14,233 nucleotides of DNA from OMOG01 sp041485845 (GTDB taxonomy: Bacteria > Acidobacteriota > Terriglobia > Bryobacterales > Bryobacteraceae). Under the pieces are notes generated by a model. The model was not told the DNA's origin. It was given only the letters and a program-made list of their open reading frames with translations, and searched no databases. The stretch spans positions 1-14,233 of the forward strand of contig JBGPKH010000175.1 of NCBI GenBank assembly GCA_041485845.1, written 5' to 3'. How positions within the stretch are numbered: position 1 is the stretch's first letter; the number at the start of each line of letters is the position of its first letter. Both the position numbers and the translations under genes were made by a program. Of this stretch, positions 5,938-12,200 are shown in pieces.

Positions 5938-7098
5938 ATGAGGACGCAAACCGACCTGGCTCGCGCGTGGACAGCAGCCCGTGAGCGGACGGACGAGTTG
6001 TTCCGGCTCGTTCGTCCCGATTCTCTTTATGAGCGGCCCATCCCGGAACGCCATCGCATCATCTTCTATGTCGGCCACCTGGAGGCTTTCGACTGGAACC
6101 TCATCGGCCGGTATCACCTCGACATCCGCTCCTTCCACCCGGAGTTCGACCACCTGTTCGCCTTCGGGATCGATCCGCCGGCGGGCCAGCTTCCCTCCGA
6201 CCAGCCCTCCGACTGGCCGGCCCTCTTGGAAGTGGAACGCTACAACCAGCGCACGCGCGACGAGATCGACGGCGTGCTGCACGAGGTCCCCGAACAGTTG
6301 CTGCACGTGGCCATCGAACACCGCCTCATGCACGCCGAGACCTTCGCCTACATCCTCCACAACCTGGCTTACGACCGCAAGGTGGGACAGGCCTCCCGGC
6401 CTGTCCAGAGCCGTCCGCCGAAAACTTCGCTCTCCACCGACATCCCCGCCGGCACCGCCCGCTTAGGCCGCACCGCCGGCGAAGGCTTCGGCTGGGACAA
6501 CGAATTCGAGGCCCAAACGGTCGAAGTCCCCGCCTTCTCGATATCCAAATACAAAGTCACTAACGGCGAGTATCTGGACTTCGTGCGCTCCGGCGCCGCC
6601 GCGCCTTTCTTCTGGACCGAACGCTACGGCCAGTATTTCTATCGCGGCATGTTTTCGGAAACGCCGCTTCCGCTGGAGTGCCCGGTGTATGCGACGTACC
6701 GCGAGGCCGAGGCTTATGCCCGCTGGCGTGGTAAGCGACTCGCCACGGAGCCGCAGTTCCATCGCGCCGCATGCCTTCCGCCGTCCTCCGGCAACTTCGA
6801 TTTCCGCCACTGGGACCCCATCCCGGTCGACGCCGGCGACGTTCCCTCCGCCACCGGCCCCTCCCAGATGTGGAGCAACGGATGGGAGTGGACCTCCACG
6901 CCCTTCCAGCCCTTCCCCGGCTTCCAGCCGTTCCCGTTCTACACCAACTACTCGGAGCCGTTCTTCGATGGCGACCACTACGTGCTGAAAGGCGCATCCC
7001 CGCGCACCGCGGCCTGCTTCTTGCGGACCTCTTTTCGGAACTGGTTCCGCACGTCGTATCCTTATATATACGCCACGTTCCGGCTGGTGGAATCCTGA
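5938..7098 (+). CDS. egtB: EgtB-type nonheme iron sulfoxide synthase (DinB-FGE fusion)
   Basis: EgtB joins a cysteine-type thiol to trimethyl-histidine (hercynine) with O2 to give the sulfoxide precursor of ergothioneine. This 386-residue protein has an N-terminal DinB-like four-helix domain (about 5-145) and a C-terminal formylglycine-generating-enzyme/sulfatase-modifying domain (about 170-384, with SNGWEWTSTPF at 313-323 and FRNWFR near 366-371). The iron ligands are visible: H47 in VGHLEAF and the HxxxHxE H128/H132/E134. It is somewhat shorter than mycobacterial EgtB (about 430). ATG 5938 is used; an upstream in-frame start at 5845 would overlap tetR. The Shine-Dalgarno sequence is weak (AAAGAA). 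Its stop overlaps the egtD start (TGATG). The linker includes a palindrome-derived insert, residues 150-157. No egtA or egtC is nearby, as expected if it uses cysteine like the acidobacterial Chloracidobacterium enzyme. Confidence 0.85.
   Translation: MRTQTDLARAWTAARERTDELFRLVRPDSLYERPIPERHRIIFYVGHLEAFDWNLIGRYHLDIRSFHPEFDHLFAFGIDPPAGQLPSDQPSDWPALLEVERYNQRTRDEIDGVLHEVPEQLLHVAIEHRLMHAETFAYILHNLAYDRKVGQASRPVQSRPPKTSLSTDIPAGTARLGRTAGEGFGWDNEFEAQTVEVPAFSISKYKVTNGEYLDFVRSGAAAPFFWTERYGQYFYRGMFSETPLPLECPVYATYREAEAYARWRGKRLATEPQFHRAACLPPSSGNFDFRHWDPIPVDAGDVPSATGPSQMWSNGWEWTSTPFQPFPGFQPFPFYTNYSEPFFDGDHYVLKGASPRTAACFLRTSFRNWFRTSYPYIYATFRLVES
6385..6406. repeat. Palindrome inside the egtB interdomain linker
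   Basis: GGACAGGCC (6385-6393), the loop TCCC, then GGCCTGTCC (6398-6406) form a perfect 9-bp stem with a 4-nt loop. The size and GTGGG-type left flank resemble the other small palindromes at 4140 and 10793, but the sequence differs. It is translated in frame as residues 150-157 (GQASRPVQ), exactly between the DinB and FGE domains, where an insertion would be tolerated. Confidence 0.8.
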
Positions 7099-8048
7099 TG
7101 TACGCGCCTGCGCTGGACAACGAATTCGCGCGCGAGGTGCTGGCGGGCCTCACGCGCGCCGAACAGAAGACTCTGCCCTGCCGCTATCTCTACGACGACG
7201 TGGGCTCGGCGCTTTTCGAGGCCATTACCTGCCTCCCCGAATACGGCCTCACGCGCGCCGACACCCGCATCATACAGGCTCATGCCGGGGAGTTGATCGA
7301 TTCCCTTCCGCCCAACGTGGTCACGGCGGAGCTGGGCAGCGGCAGCGGCGTCAAGACCCGCGCCATCCTGGAGCGTCTCCGCCGCCGCCAGATACCTTTG
7401 TATTACCCCATTGACCTCTCGGCCGCCGCCCTGGAGAAGTGCGCGCACGACCTGAGTCAGTTGGGCCGTGTGTGTCCCGTGCGCGCCAGTTACCTCGAGG
7501 GACTGCGCGCAGTCGCCGCGCACCGCGTCCCAGGCCAGACGCTGCTCGTCCTCTTCCTCGGAAGCACCATCGGCAACTTCGAGCCCGAGATGGCCATCGA
7601 CTTCCTCTACGACATCCGCCAGTGTCTGGAACCCGGTGACGCCCTGCTGCTCGGCGCCGACCTGGTTAAACCGGTGGAGCAGTTGATCGCGGCGTATGAC
7701 GACCCCACGGGCGTTACCGCGGCATTCAACCTGAACCTGCTGGGCCGCATCAACCGCGAGTTGGACGCCGATTTCGATCTGCGCCAGTTCGAGCACGTCA
7801 TCCGTTACAACCACGAAGCCCAGCGCATCGAAATGCATTTGCGCTCACGGGTCTACCAGACTGCCGGCATCCGGAAAGCGGACTTGGTTGTGGACTTCGT
7901 GCCTGATGAAACCATTTGTACGGAGGCCTGTCACAAATTCCGCCCGGAGCAGATCCGCGTCATGGCGCGAACCGCCGGTTTCCGCCTGGCCGCGCAGTGG
8001 GTGGACGAGGAGTGGCCCTTCGCCGAGAGCCTGCTAATGGCGGCCTGA
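7098..8048 (+). CDS. egtD: L-histidine N-alpha-methyltransferase (EgtD family)
   Basis: EgtD adds three methyl groups from SAM to the histidine amino group, giving hercynine, the substrate of EgtB. The protein has 316 residues, the normal length. The family entry motif YLYDDVGSALFEAITCLPEY is at 30-49, SAM motif AELGSGSGVKTR at 77-88, PIDLSAAAL at 104-112, FLGSTIGNF at 153-161 and CHKFRPEQ near 278-285. Relative to the mycobacterial enzyme, N160, Y200 and E276 match histidine-binding N166, Y206 and E282, but G50 and C278 stand where Y56 and S284 are expected (alignment from memory, constant offset of 6). ATG 7098 overlaps the egtB TGA by one base, so the two proteins are translationally coupled. 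A later C-S lyase step (EgtE) is not in the window. Confidence 0.88.
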   Translation: MYAPALDNEFAREVLAGLTRAEQKTLPCRYLYDDVGSALFEAITCLPEYGLTRADTRIIQAHAGELIDSLPPNVVTAELGSGSGVKTRAILERLRRRQIPLYYPIDLSAAALEKCAHDLSQLGRVCPVRASYLEGLRAVAAHRVPGQTLLVLFLGSTIGNFEPEMAIDFLYDIRQCLEPGDALLLGADLVKPVEQLIAAYDDPTGVTAAFNLNLLGRINRELDADFDLRQFEHVIRYNHEAQRIEMHLRSRVYQTAGIRKADLVVDFVPDETICTEACHKFRPEQIRVMARTAGFRLAAQWVDEEWPFAESLLMAA

Positions 8049-8059
8049 CGCCAGCGACA

Positions 8060-8359
8060 CTACAAGTCGATATCCCGTTTCGGCGGCTCCAGATCGGGAT
8101 TCTCTTTGGCGCGCTTGAACAGTTCGTCGAACTTCTTCTCCAAAACCTTGCCGTGCGACTTCTCGGCCTCGAACTGTTTCTGGAACAGTTCCTCGCGCCG
8201 CGCGCCCGCGCCCTTGAGCTTGGCGACCTCCGCCGCCAGATCCTCGATCGGGCGCGGCTTCTCTTTCGCTGTGTGGGCAATCACTGCGCAGGTCTCGGGA
8301 TCGATCTTGAGAATCGCCTCGCAGCAGGGACACGCGACCTCGAACATACCTTTGGCCAT
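8060..8359 (-). CDS. Small hypothetical protein with Cys motif and coiled coil
   Basis: This protein of 99 residues has no family I can name. The N-terminus FEVACPCCEAILKIDPETCAV (6-26) has cysteines C10, C12, C13 and C24. It resembles half of a zinc ribbon: a CPCC knuckle without a clear second CxxC, although C24 and H29 could complete a site. Residues 35-99 are strongly charged and heptad-like (KEKPRPIEDLAAEVAKLKG...EELFQKQFEAEKSHGKVLEKKFDELFKRAKE), predicting a coiled coil. It is cytosolic, with no signal or membrane segment. It converges on egtD with an 11-bp gap. TACGAT (8371 to 8366, minus) lies 6 nt before ATG 8359 and there is no Shine-Dalgarno sequence, so the mRNA may be leaderless. 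An internal ATG at 8347 is an alternative start. Confidence 0.7.
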   Translation of the reverse strand: MAKGMFEVACPCCEAILKIDPETCAVIAHTAKEKPRPIEDLAAEVAKLKGAGARREELFQKQFEAEKSHGKVLEKKFDELFKRAKENPDLEPPKRDIDL

Positions 8360-8795
8360 GCATCTATCGTACCCGAGCCGCGACCGTCCTCGCGCTTTGG
8401 CGAGCGAGGGAGCGGGTTGCCACCGGCCCAGGAAGAGACGGTTGTGAGGATGTTGAAGGGAGTTAGCGGGGTTTTATGCGAGGTGACTGGATAGGCGGGC
8501 GATGGAATCGAGGATCAATCGTCTCTCCGTGGGCCTGTGAAATCTTAGTCACGCCCCTGTTTAAGCAATCCTCTCGCCAAACCCCAACTACCTTTAGAAT
8601 GAAATCTCTAAACCGGAAGCCGCAGCCCGGTGTATAAAATGTTGCAGGCACGGTGTCCACGCCGTAGCACCGGACTACGTAGTACTACCCGTCCCGCGCG
8701 TAATTCTTGCTGCGAGGCGGCATTATTGGGCAACTACCCAGTACTGCCCGTGGGACAGGCGATCGGTTTTTGTCGTCTGTCACCCGCCAGCGTCC
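8360..8795. other. Intergenic stretch with hairpin and nested palindromes
   Basis: This gap of 436 bp lies between the start of the 99-aa gene and the end of the tolC-like gene. It contains a hairpin CCTCGC/GCGAGG with a 10-nt loop (8388-8409), overlapping palindromes ACTACGTAGT (8674-8683) and GTAGTACTAC (8679-8688), and a related word AGTACTGCCCGT (8740-8751) echoing AGTACTACCCGT (8681-8692). Near the tolC stop is an imperfect hairpin (about 8750-8782). A 65-codon minus-strand ORF (8463-8660, starting MDTVPATFYTPG) has unremarkable content and no ribosome site, and I do not call it a gene. A small RNA cannot be excluded. Confidence 0.5.
8750..8782 (-). terminator. Possible hairpin after the tolC-like gene
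   Basis: In the transcript, GTGACAGACGA, a loop of about 10 nt including AAAAA, and TCGCCTGTCCCAC can pair with one mismatch and a 2-nt bulge. It starts 13 nt after the stop codon. There is no T-run after the stem, so it would be a weak or Rho-assisted end, or a decayed member of the GGACAGGC palindrome family. Confidence 0.3.
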
Positions 8796-10772
8796 TTACT
8801 GCTGCGGCTGCGCCGGAGGCGGCGGAGCCGGCGGCAGCGCACTCGGCGGACGCGACACCACACCGCGGAACGCCTCGTCCAACGAGATGTTGTTGTTCGT
8901 CAGGATCTGGCCCGTGGCGCGGTCGAGCTCCACCTTGGCGCGGGCATACGCGGCTTTGGCCGCCACTTCCGCCGACTCCGCCGCGGTCAGGGACTGCTGG
9001 TCCTGAATCACGTTGTAGATGGTGGACGCTCCCAACGCCAGCTTCTTCTGTTCGGCATCCAGCGTCTGCGCCTGGAGGGCGCTCGCCTTGGTCGCCGACC
9101 GGTATTGCGCCCGCGCCTGCGTCAGGCCGATGAGCGCGTTCTGCACGTCCACGCGCACCTGGTTTTCGAGGCGCTGCAAGCCGAGTTGCTGCTGCCGCAG
9201 CGTCAGCTCATCGTTGATCACCTGCGCCTGCGCCGCCCGGTTGCGGATGGGGATGTTCAGGTTGAATCCCAGCGAATAGTTCGGGAAATTACGCTGGAAC
9301 AACTGGGTGAGCACCTGGCTATAGCCGCCGACAAAGAACGGGTTGTTGCTGTGTACCGTGCCCGCCGGCGCGGGCAGTGTGTTGGGCTCACCCGCCAGGG
9401 CGTTGTTGCTCAGGTTCGCCACTGCGTCCAGGGTGGGCATCAGCGAGTTTTTCGATCCCTTCATCGTCAGCCCCTGATTCTGGATCTGGATCCGGCTCTG
9501 CGCCAGCTCCGGACGCGACGACAGCGCCATGGCCGTCAGGTCCTGGATCGGCGTGATCGGGTCCATGTCCGAAATATTGATCTGGTCGGTGGGGATAATG
9601 TGCGCCGCCGAAACCGACGGACTCGCCACGCCCGTGCGGCTCAGCGCCGTCTTGAGAATGGTCTCCTGCTGGAGCACCGCGGTCTCCGCGATGGTCTGCT
9701 GCTGTTCTCCCGCAGCGATCTGCGCCTCGGCCCTGGTGACTTCGATCGGCGCCATGGTTCCCACTTCCACCTGCTTCTGGTTGTCGGCGTACAAACGCTG
9801 CGAGGCGGCCACAGCCTCGCGCGCCACGCGCACGTTCTCGGTGAACGCCACCAGTTGCCAGTAGAGCTGCATGATGGCGGCTACCGTGGTCTGCACCTGG
9901 AGCTTGAAGGTCAGGTCGGAAACTTCGCGGTTGTTTTTGGCGATCCGGATCTGGCGGGAATTCACCGCCAGACCGAATCCCTGCAGCAGGTGCTGCGTTA
10001 GCGAAATGCCCAGTGACGAGTTGGTCGAAGGATTGAAATCGTTGCGCAGGCTGTTGCTGGTCACCGAGTTGTTGTTCAAACCGAGGCTCACAATCGTGCC
10101 CGTCAGAAAGCCCTTCTGAATACCGACGTTCGCCAGATCCTGCCGCTGGACCAGGAAGTTGGTGCCGGTGATGAACGCACTGCTCTGGGGCGACGTCAGG
10201 TGCGCCCAGCTCAGCGCGCCCGTGAATACCGGGTCCAGGTTCGGAATGCTTGGCCCCGACGACTGCAGCACGCTCGTGCCTACGGCCGAAGCGGTGCCGG
10301 CGCTGGCCTGCGAGGCGGCGTTCTGGTTGGTGCCGGGCGTGGTGCCCGAGCTGCTGACCGAAGCGCTGCTCGGACCGGCCGTCACGCTGGTGGACACACC
10401 GCGCGCGAATCCGCCGGCCTCCGCCTGCTCTACCTGGGCGTCGGCAATCTGCGGACCGTAGCGTTGGATGGCGATGTCGAGATTGTTCTCCAGCGCCAGC
10501 GCGATGGCATCCTGCATCGAGAGGTACAGGTTGCCGCCCCGCAGCAGAGAATCGAGACGGCTCGAATTCCCCAGGGTCGGAGGGGGCACGGCTTTGGGCC
10601 GATAGGGATTCGACACCTTCTGGATTACTCCGTGCGGCTGGCTCACGATCGGTTGCGGGTTGTCCTGGTTCGGAGGATTCGGCGCGCCCGCCGGTTTGTC
10701 ACCGTCGGCGGCGAAGCTTCCCGCGGGGGCAAGCATCAGGAGAGTGCAGAGCAAAGCGATAGAAGGTCTCAT
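8796..10772 (-). CDS. TolC-family outer membrane efflux protein
   Basis: This is a trimeric outer-membrane channel of the type that works with periplasmic adaptors and inner-membrane pumps. The protein has 658 residues, longer than the typical 430-490. A signal peptide lies at 1-21 (SIALLCTLLMLAPAGSFA, cleavage before ADG), followed by a Pro/Asn-rich segment (24-66). The first OEP repeat begins at LSMQDAIALALENNLDIAIQRYG (84-106). A Ser/Thr/Ala-rich low-complexity insert follows (125-175), then the long helices of both OEP repeats (the second from about NYSLGFNLNIPIRNR to the end), and a Pro-rich tail (PPSALPPAPPPPAQPQQ). The ATG 10772 has TGAGG 8 nt upstream. No pump or adaptor gene is next to it, so it is an orphan channel here. 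It diverges from pyrE with a REP-like palindrome between them. Confidence 0.9.
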   Translation of the reverse strand: MRPSIALLCTLLMLAPAGSFAADGDKPAGAPNPPNQDNPQPIVSQPHGVIQKVSNPYRPKAVPPPTLGNSSRLDSLLRGGNLYLSMQDAIALALENNLDIAIQRYGPQIADAQVEQAEAGGFARGVSTSVTAGPSSASVSSSGTTPGTNQNAASQASAGTASAVGTSVLQSSGPSIPNLDPVFTGALSWAHLTSPQSSAFITGTNFLVQRQDLANVGIQKGFLTGTIVSLGLNNNSVTSNSLRNDFNPSTNSSLGISLTQHLLQGFGLAVNSRQIRIAKNNREVSDLTFKLQVQTTVAAIMQLYWQLVAFTENVRVAREAVAASQRLYADNQKQVEVGTMAPIEVTRAEAQIAAGEQQQTIAETAVLQQETILKTALSRTGVASPSVSAAHIIPTDQINISDMDPITPIQDLTAMALSSRPELAQSRIQIQNQGLTMKGSKNSLMPTLDAVANLSNNALAGEPNTLPAPAGTVHSNNPFFVGGYSQVLTQLFQRNFPNYSLGFNLNIPIRNRAAQAQVINDELTLRQQQLGLQRLENQVRVDVQNALIGLTQARAQYRSATKASALQAQTLDAEQKKLALGASTIYNVIQDQQSLTAAESAEVAAKAAYARAKVELDRATGQILTNNNISLDEAFRGVVSRPPSALPPAPPPPAQPQQ

Positions 10773-10788
10773 GGATAGTACCTCAGCG

Positions 10789-10814
10789 GTGGGGCAGGCG
10801 CTTTCGCCTGCCAG
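10789..10814. repeat. REP-like palindrome, copy 2 (identical to 4136-4161)
   Basis: The core GGCAGGCGCTTTCGCCTGCC is at 10793-10812; with its flanks it is a 26-bp exact match to 4136-4161. It lies in the 75-bp gap between divergent tolC and pyrE, 20 bp upstream of the tolC ATG, so it is probably transcribed in the tolC leader. Confidence 0.85.
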
Positions 10815-10833
10815 TTCCGTTTATATTCAATGG

Positions 10834-10839
10834 TATAGT
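10834..10839 (+). promoter_or_regulatory. -10-like TATAGT for pyrE-truA
   Basis: TATAGT (5 of 6 to consensus) ends 8 nt before GTG 10848. An alternative TATATT is at 10822-10827. No Shine-Dalgarno sequence precedes pyrE, so a leaderless or nearly leaderless transcript is likely. A good -35 is not evident because the REP-like palindrome occupies that region. Confidence 0.4.
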
Positions 10840-10847
10840 ACGTGTTT

Positions 10848-11441
10848 GTGACGCCGCAAGCCGAATCCGTCCTGGAGCTGTTTCGTTCCACCGGCGCATA
10901 TATGCAAGGGCACTTCCGGCTCTCCTCGGGGTTACATAGCGCCGAGTATTTACAGTCCGCCCTGGTGCTGCAACATCCCGCGGCGGCGGAAAAGCTGGGA
11001 CGGCTGCTGGCGCAGGAATTGCGCCAGGTGGCCGGCGAGAATGTCGGCCTGGTGGCCGCGCCGGCGCTCGGCGGCATGATCATCGGCCACGAAGTGGCGC
11101 GCGCCCTGGGAACGCGCTTCATCTTCACCGAACGCGATGCCGCCACCAAGAAGATGGCGCTGCGCCGCGGGTTCACGGCAGAACCCGGCGAATCGGCAGT
11201 GGTAATCGAGGACGTCATCACCACCGGCGGCAGTACGCTGGACGTCATCGAAATCCTCAAAGAAGCGGGCGTCAACGTGTTGGCGGCAGGTTCCATCATC
11301 GATCGCAGCGGCGGCCATACCGACGTGGGGGTCGAGCGCGTGGCGCTGGCCACGCTCCAGGTGGCGGCCCACTATCCCGACTCGTGCCCCTTGTGCAAGC
11401 TCGGCATTCCCGTGGAAAAGCCCGGCTCCCGACCAGTCTGA
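10848..11441 (+). CDS. pyrE: Orotate phosphoribosyltransferase
   Basis: PyrE transfers ribose-5-phosphate from PRPP to orotate, giving OMP in pyrimidine synthesis. The protein has 197 residues from GTG 10848. The N-terminus VTPQAESVLELFRSTGAYMQGHF followed by RLSSGLHSAEYLQ matches family members that begin MTPE. Also present are the GGMIIGHEVARALG core, FTERD, and the PRPP loop VVIEDVITTGGST (about 118-130). The C-terminus CPLCKLGIPVEKPGSRPV is typical of the clade with a Cys-pair tail. An in-frame GTG at 10842 would add two residues; 10848 fits the family start and the TATAGT spacing better. Its stop TGA overlaps the truA ATG by one base. Confidence 0.95.
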   Translation: MTPQAESVLELFRSTGAYMQGHFRLSSGLHSAEYLQSALVLQHPAAAEKLGRLLAQELRQVAGENVGLVAAPALGGMIIGHEVARALGTRFIFTERDAATKKMALRRGFTAEPGESAVVIEDVITTGGSTLDVIEILKEAGVNVLAAGSIIDRSGGHTDVGVERVALATLQVAAHYPDSCPLCKLGIPVEKPGSRPV

Positions 11442-12163
11442 TGCGCCGCATCAAAATCAAGCTCGCCTACGACGGCAGCGGATTTCACGGTTGGCAGGTG
11501 CAGCCCGATTTGCCGACCATTCAAGGGGTGCTGGAGCAGATCGTTTCCGGCATCGAAGGCCAGGCGGTGCATGTCGCCGGGTCGGGGCGCACGGATGCGG
11601 GGGTGCACGCTCTCGAGCAGGTGGCCGCGTTCAGTATCGCAAACCCCATCCCGCTCCCCAACCTGCGCCGTGCCGTCAACCGGCTGCTGCCGCACTCGGT
11701 CCGCGTGCTTTCCGCGGAAGAGGTTCATGCCGAATTCCATCCGCGCTTCGATGCCCAGGCTAAAACATACGAATACCGCATCGTGAGGGAGGAAGTCTGT
11801 AGCCCTTTCGAGTGGCCGTATGTGCATCATTACCCCTATCCGCTGGAGGAAGACCGCATGGTCCGGCTGGCGGCGGCCTTCGCCGGAGAGCACGATTTCA
11901 CGGTGTTCGCGGCGTCGGACGATCGCGACACGGAAGGGAAGTCCAAGGTGCGCACGGTCTTCTCTTCGGTGCTGGAGCGCCGCGCGGGAAGGCTGGTGTA
12001 CCGCATCCGCGGCAGCGGATTTCTCAAGCACATGGTGCGCAACGTGGTGGGCACTCTCATTGAGGGTGGCAAGGGTAACATTGAAGATCTGGATACGCTG
12101 CCGGAGAAGTCGGGGCCGACCGTGCCCGCGAAGGGCCTGTTTCTGGTGGGCGTGGAGTATTGA
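11441..12163 (+). CDS. truA: tRNA pseudouridine(38-40) synthase TruA
   Basis: TruA converts uridines 38-40 of the tRNA anticodon arm to pseudouridine; it works as a dimer. The protein has 240 residues, slightly short of the E. coli enzyme but normal. The catalytic Asp is D52 in GSGRTDAGVHA (47-57). The N-terminal IKIKLAYDGSGFHGWQ (4-19) and the C-terminal GSGFLKHMVRNVVGTL are family hallmarks. ATG 11441 shares its A with the pyrE stop (TGATG), so start choice is firm and translation is coupled; an upstream in-frame ATG at 11384 would lie inside pyrE. It converges with the large regulator gene, with 37 bp between the stops and no clear intrinsic terminator. Confidence 0.96.
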   Translation: MRRIKIKLAYDGSGFHGWQVQPDLPTIQGVLEQIVSGIEGQAVHVAGSGRTDAGVHALEQVAAFSIANPIPLPNLRRAVNRLLPHSVRVLSAEEVHAEFHPRFDAQAKTYEYRIVREEVCSPFEWPYVHHYPYPLEEDRMVRLAAAFAGEHDFTVFAASDDRDTEGKSKVRTVFSSVLERRAGRLVYRIRGSGFLKHMVRNVVGTLIEGGKGNIEDLDTLPEKSGPTVPAKGLFLVGVEY

Positions 12164-12200
12164 GTCTTCGGCCCCAACCCCGACTGATCAGGCTGTGCGT

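Noticed and set aside
7060..7072. AT-rich TATATATA near the end of egtB as a promoter for egtD
   Set aside because: It encodes a natural SYPYIYATF ending of the FGE domain, no -35 is at a usable distance, and egtD is coupled to egtB by TGATG.
8463..8660. 65-codon minus-strand ORF between the 99-aa gene and tolC
   Set aside because: No ribosome site, no recognisable motif, and the palindromic words just upstream fit regulatory DNA at least as well; kept only as part of the intergenic description.
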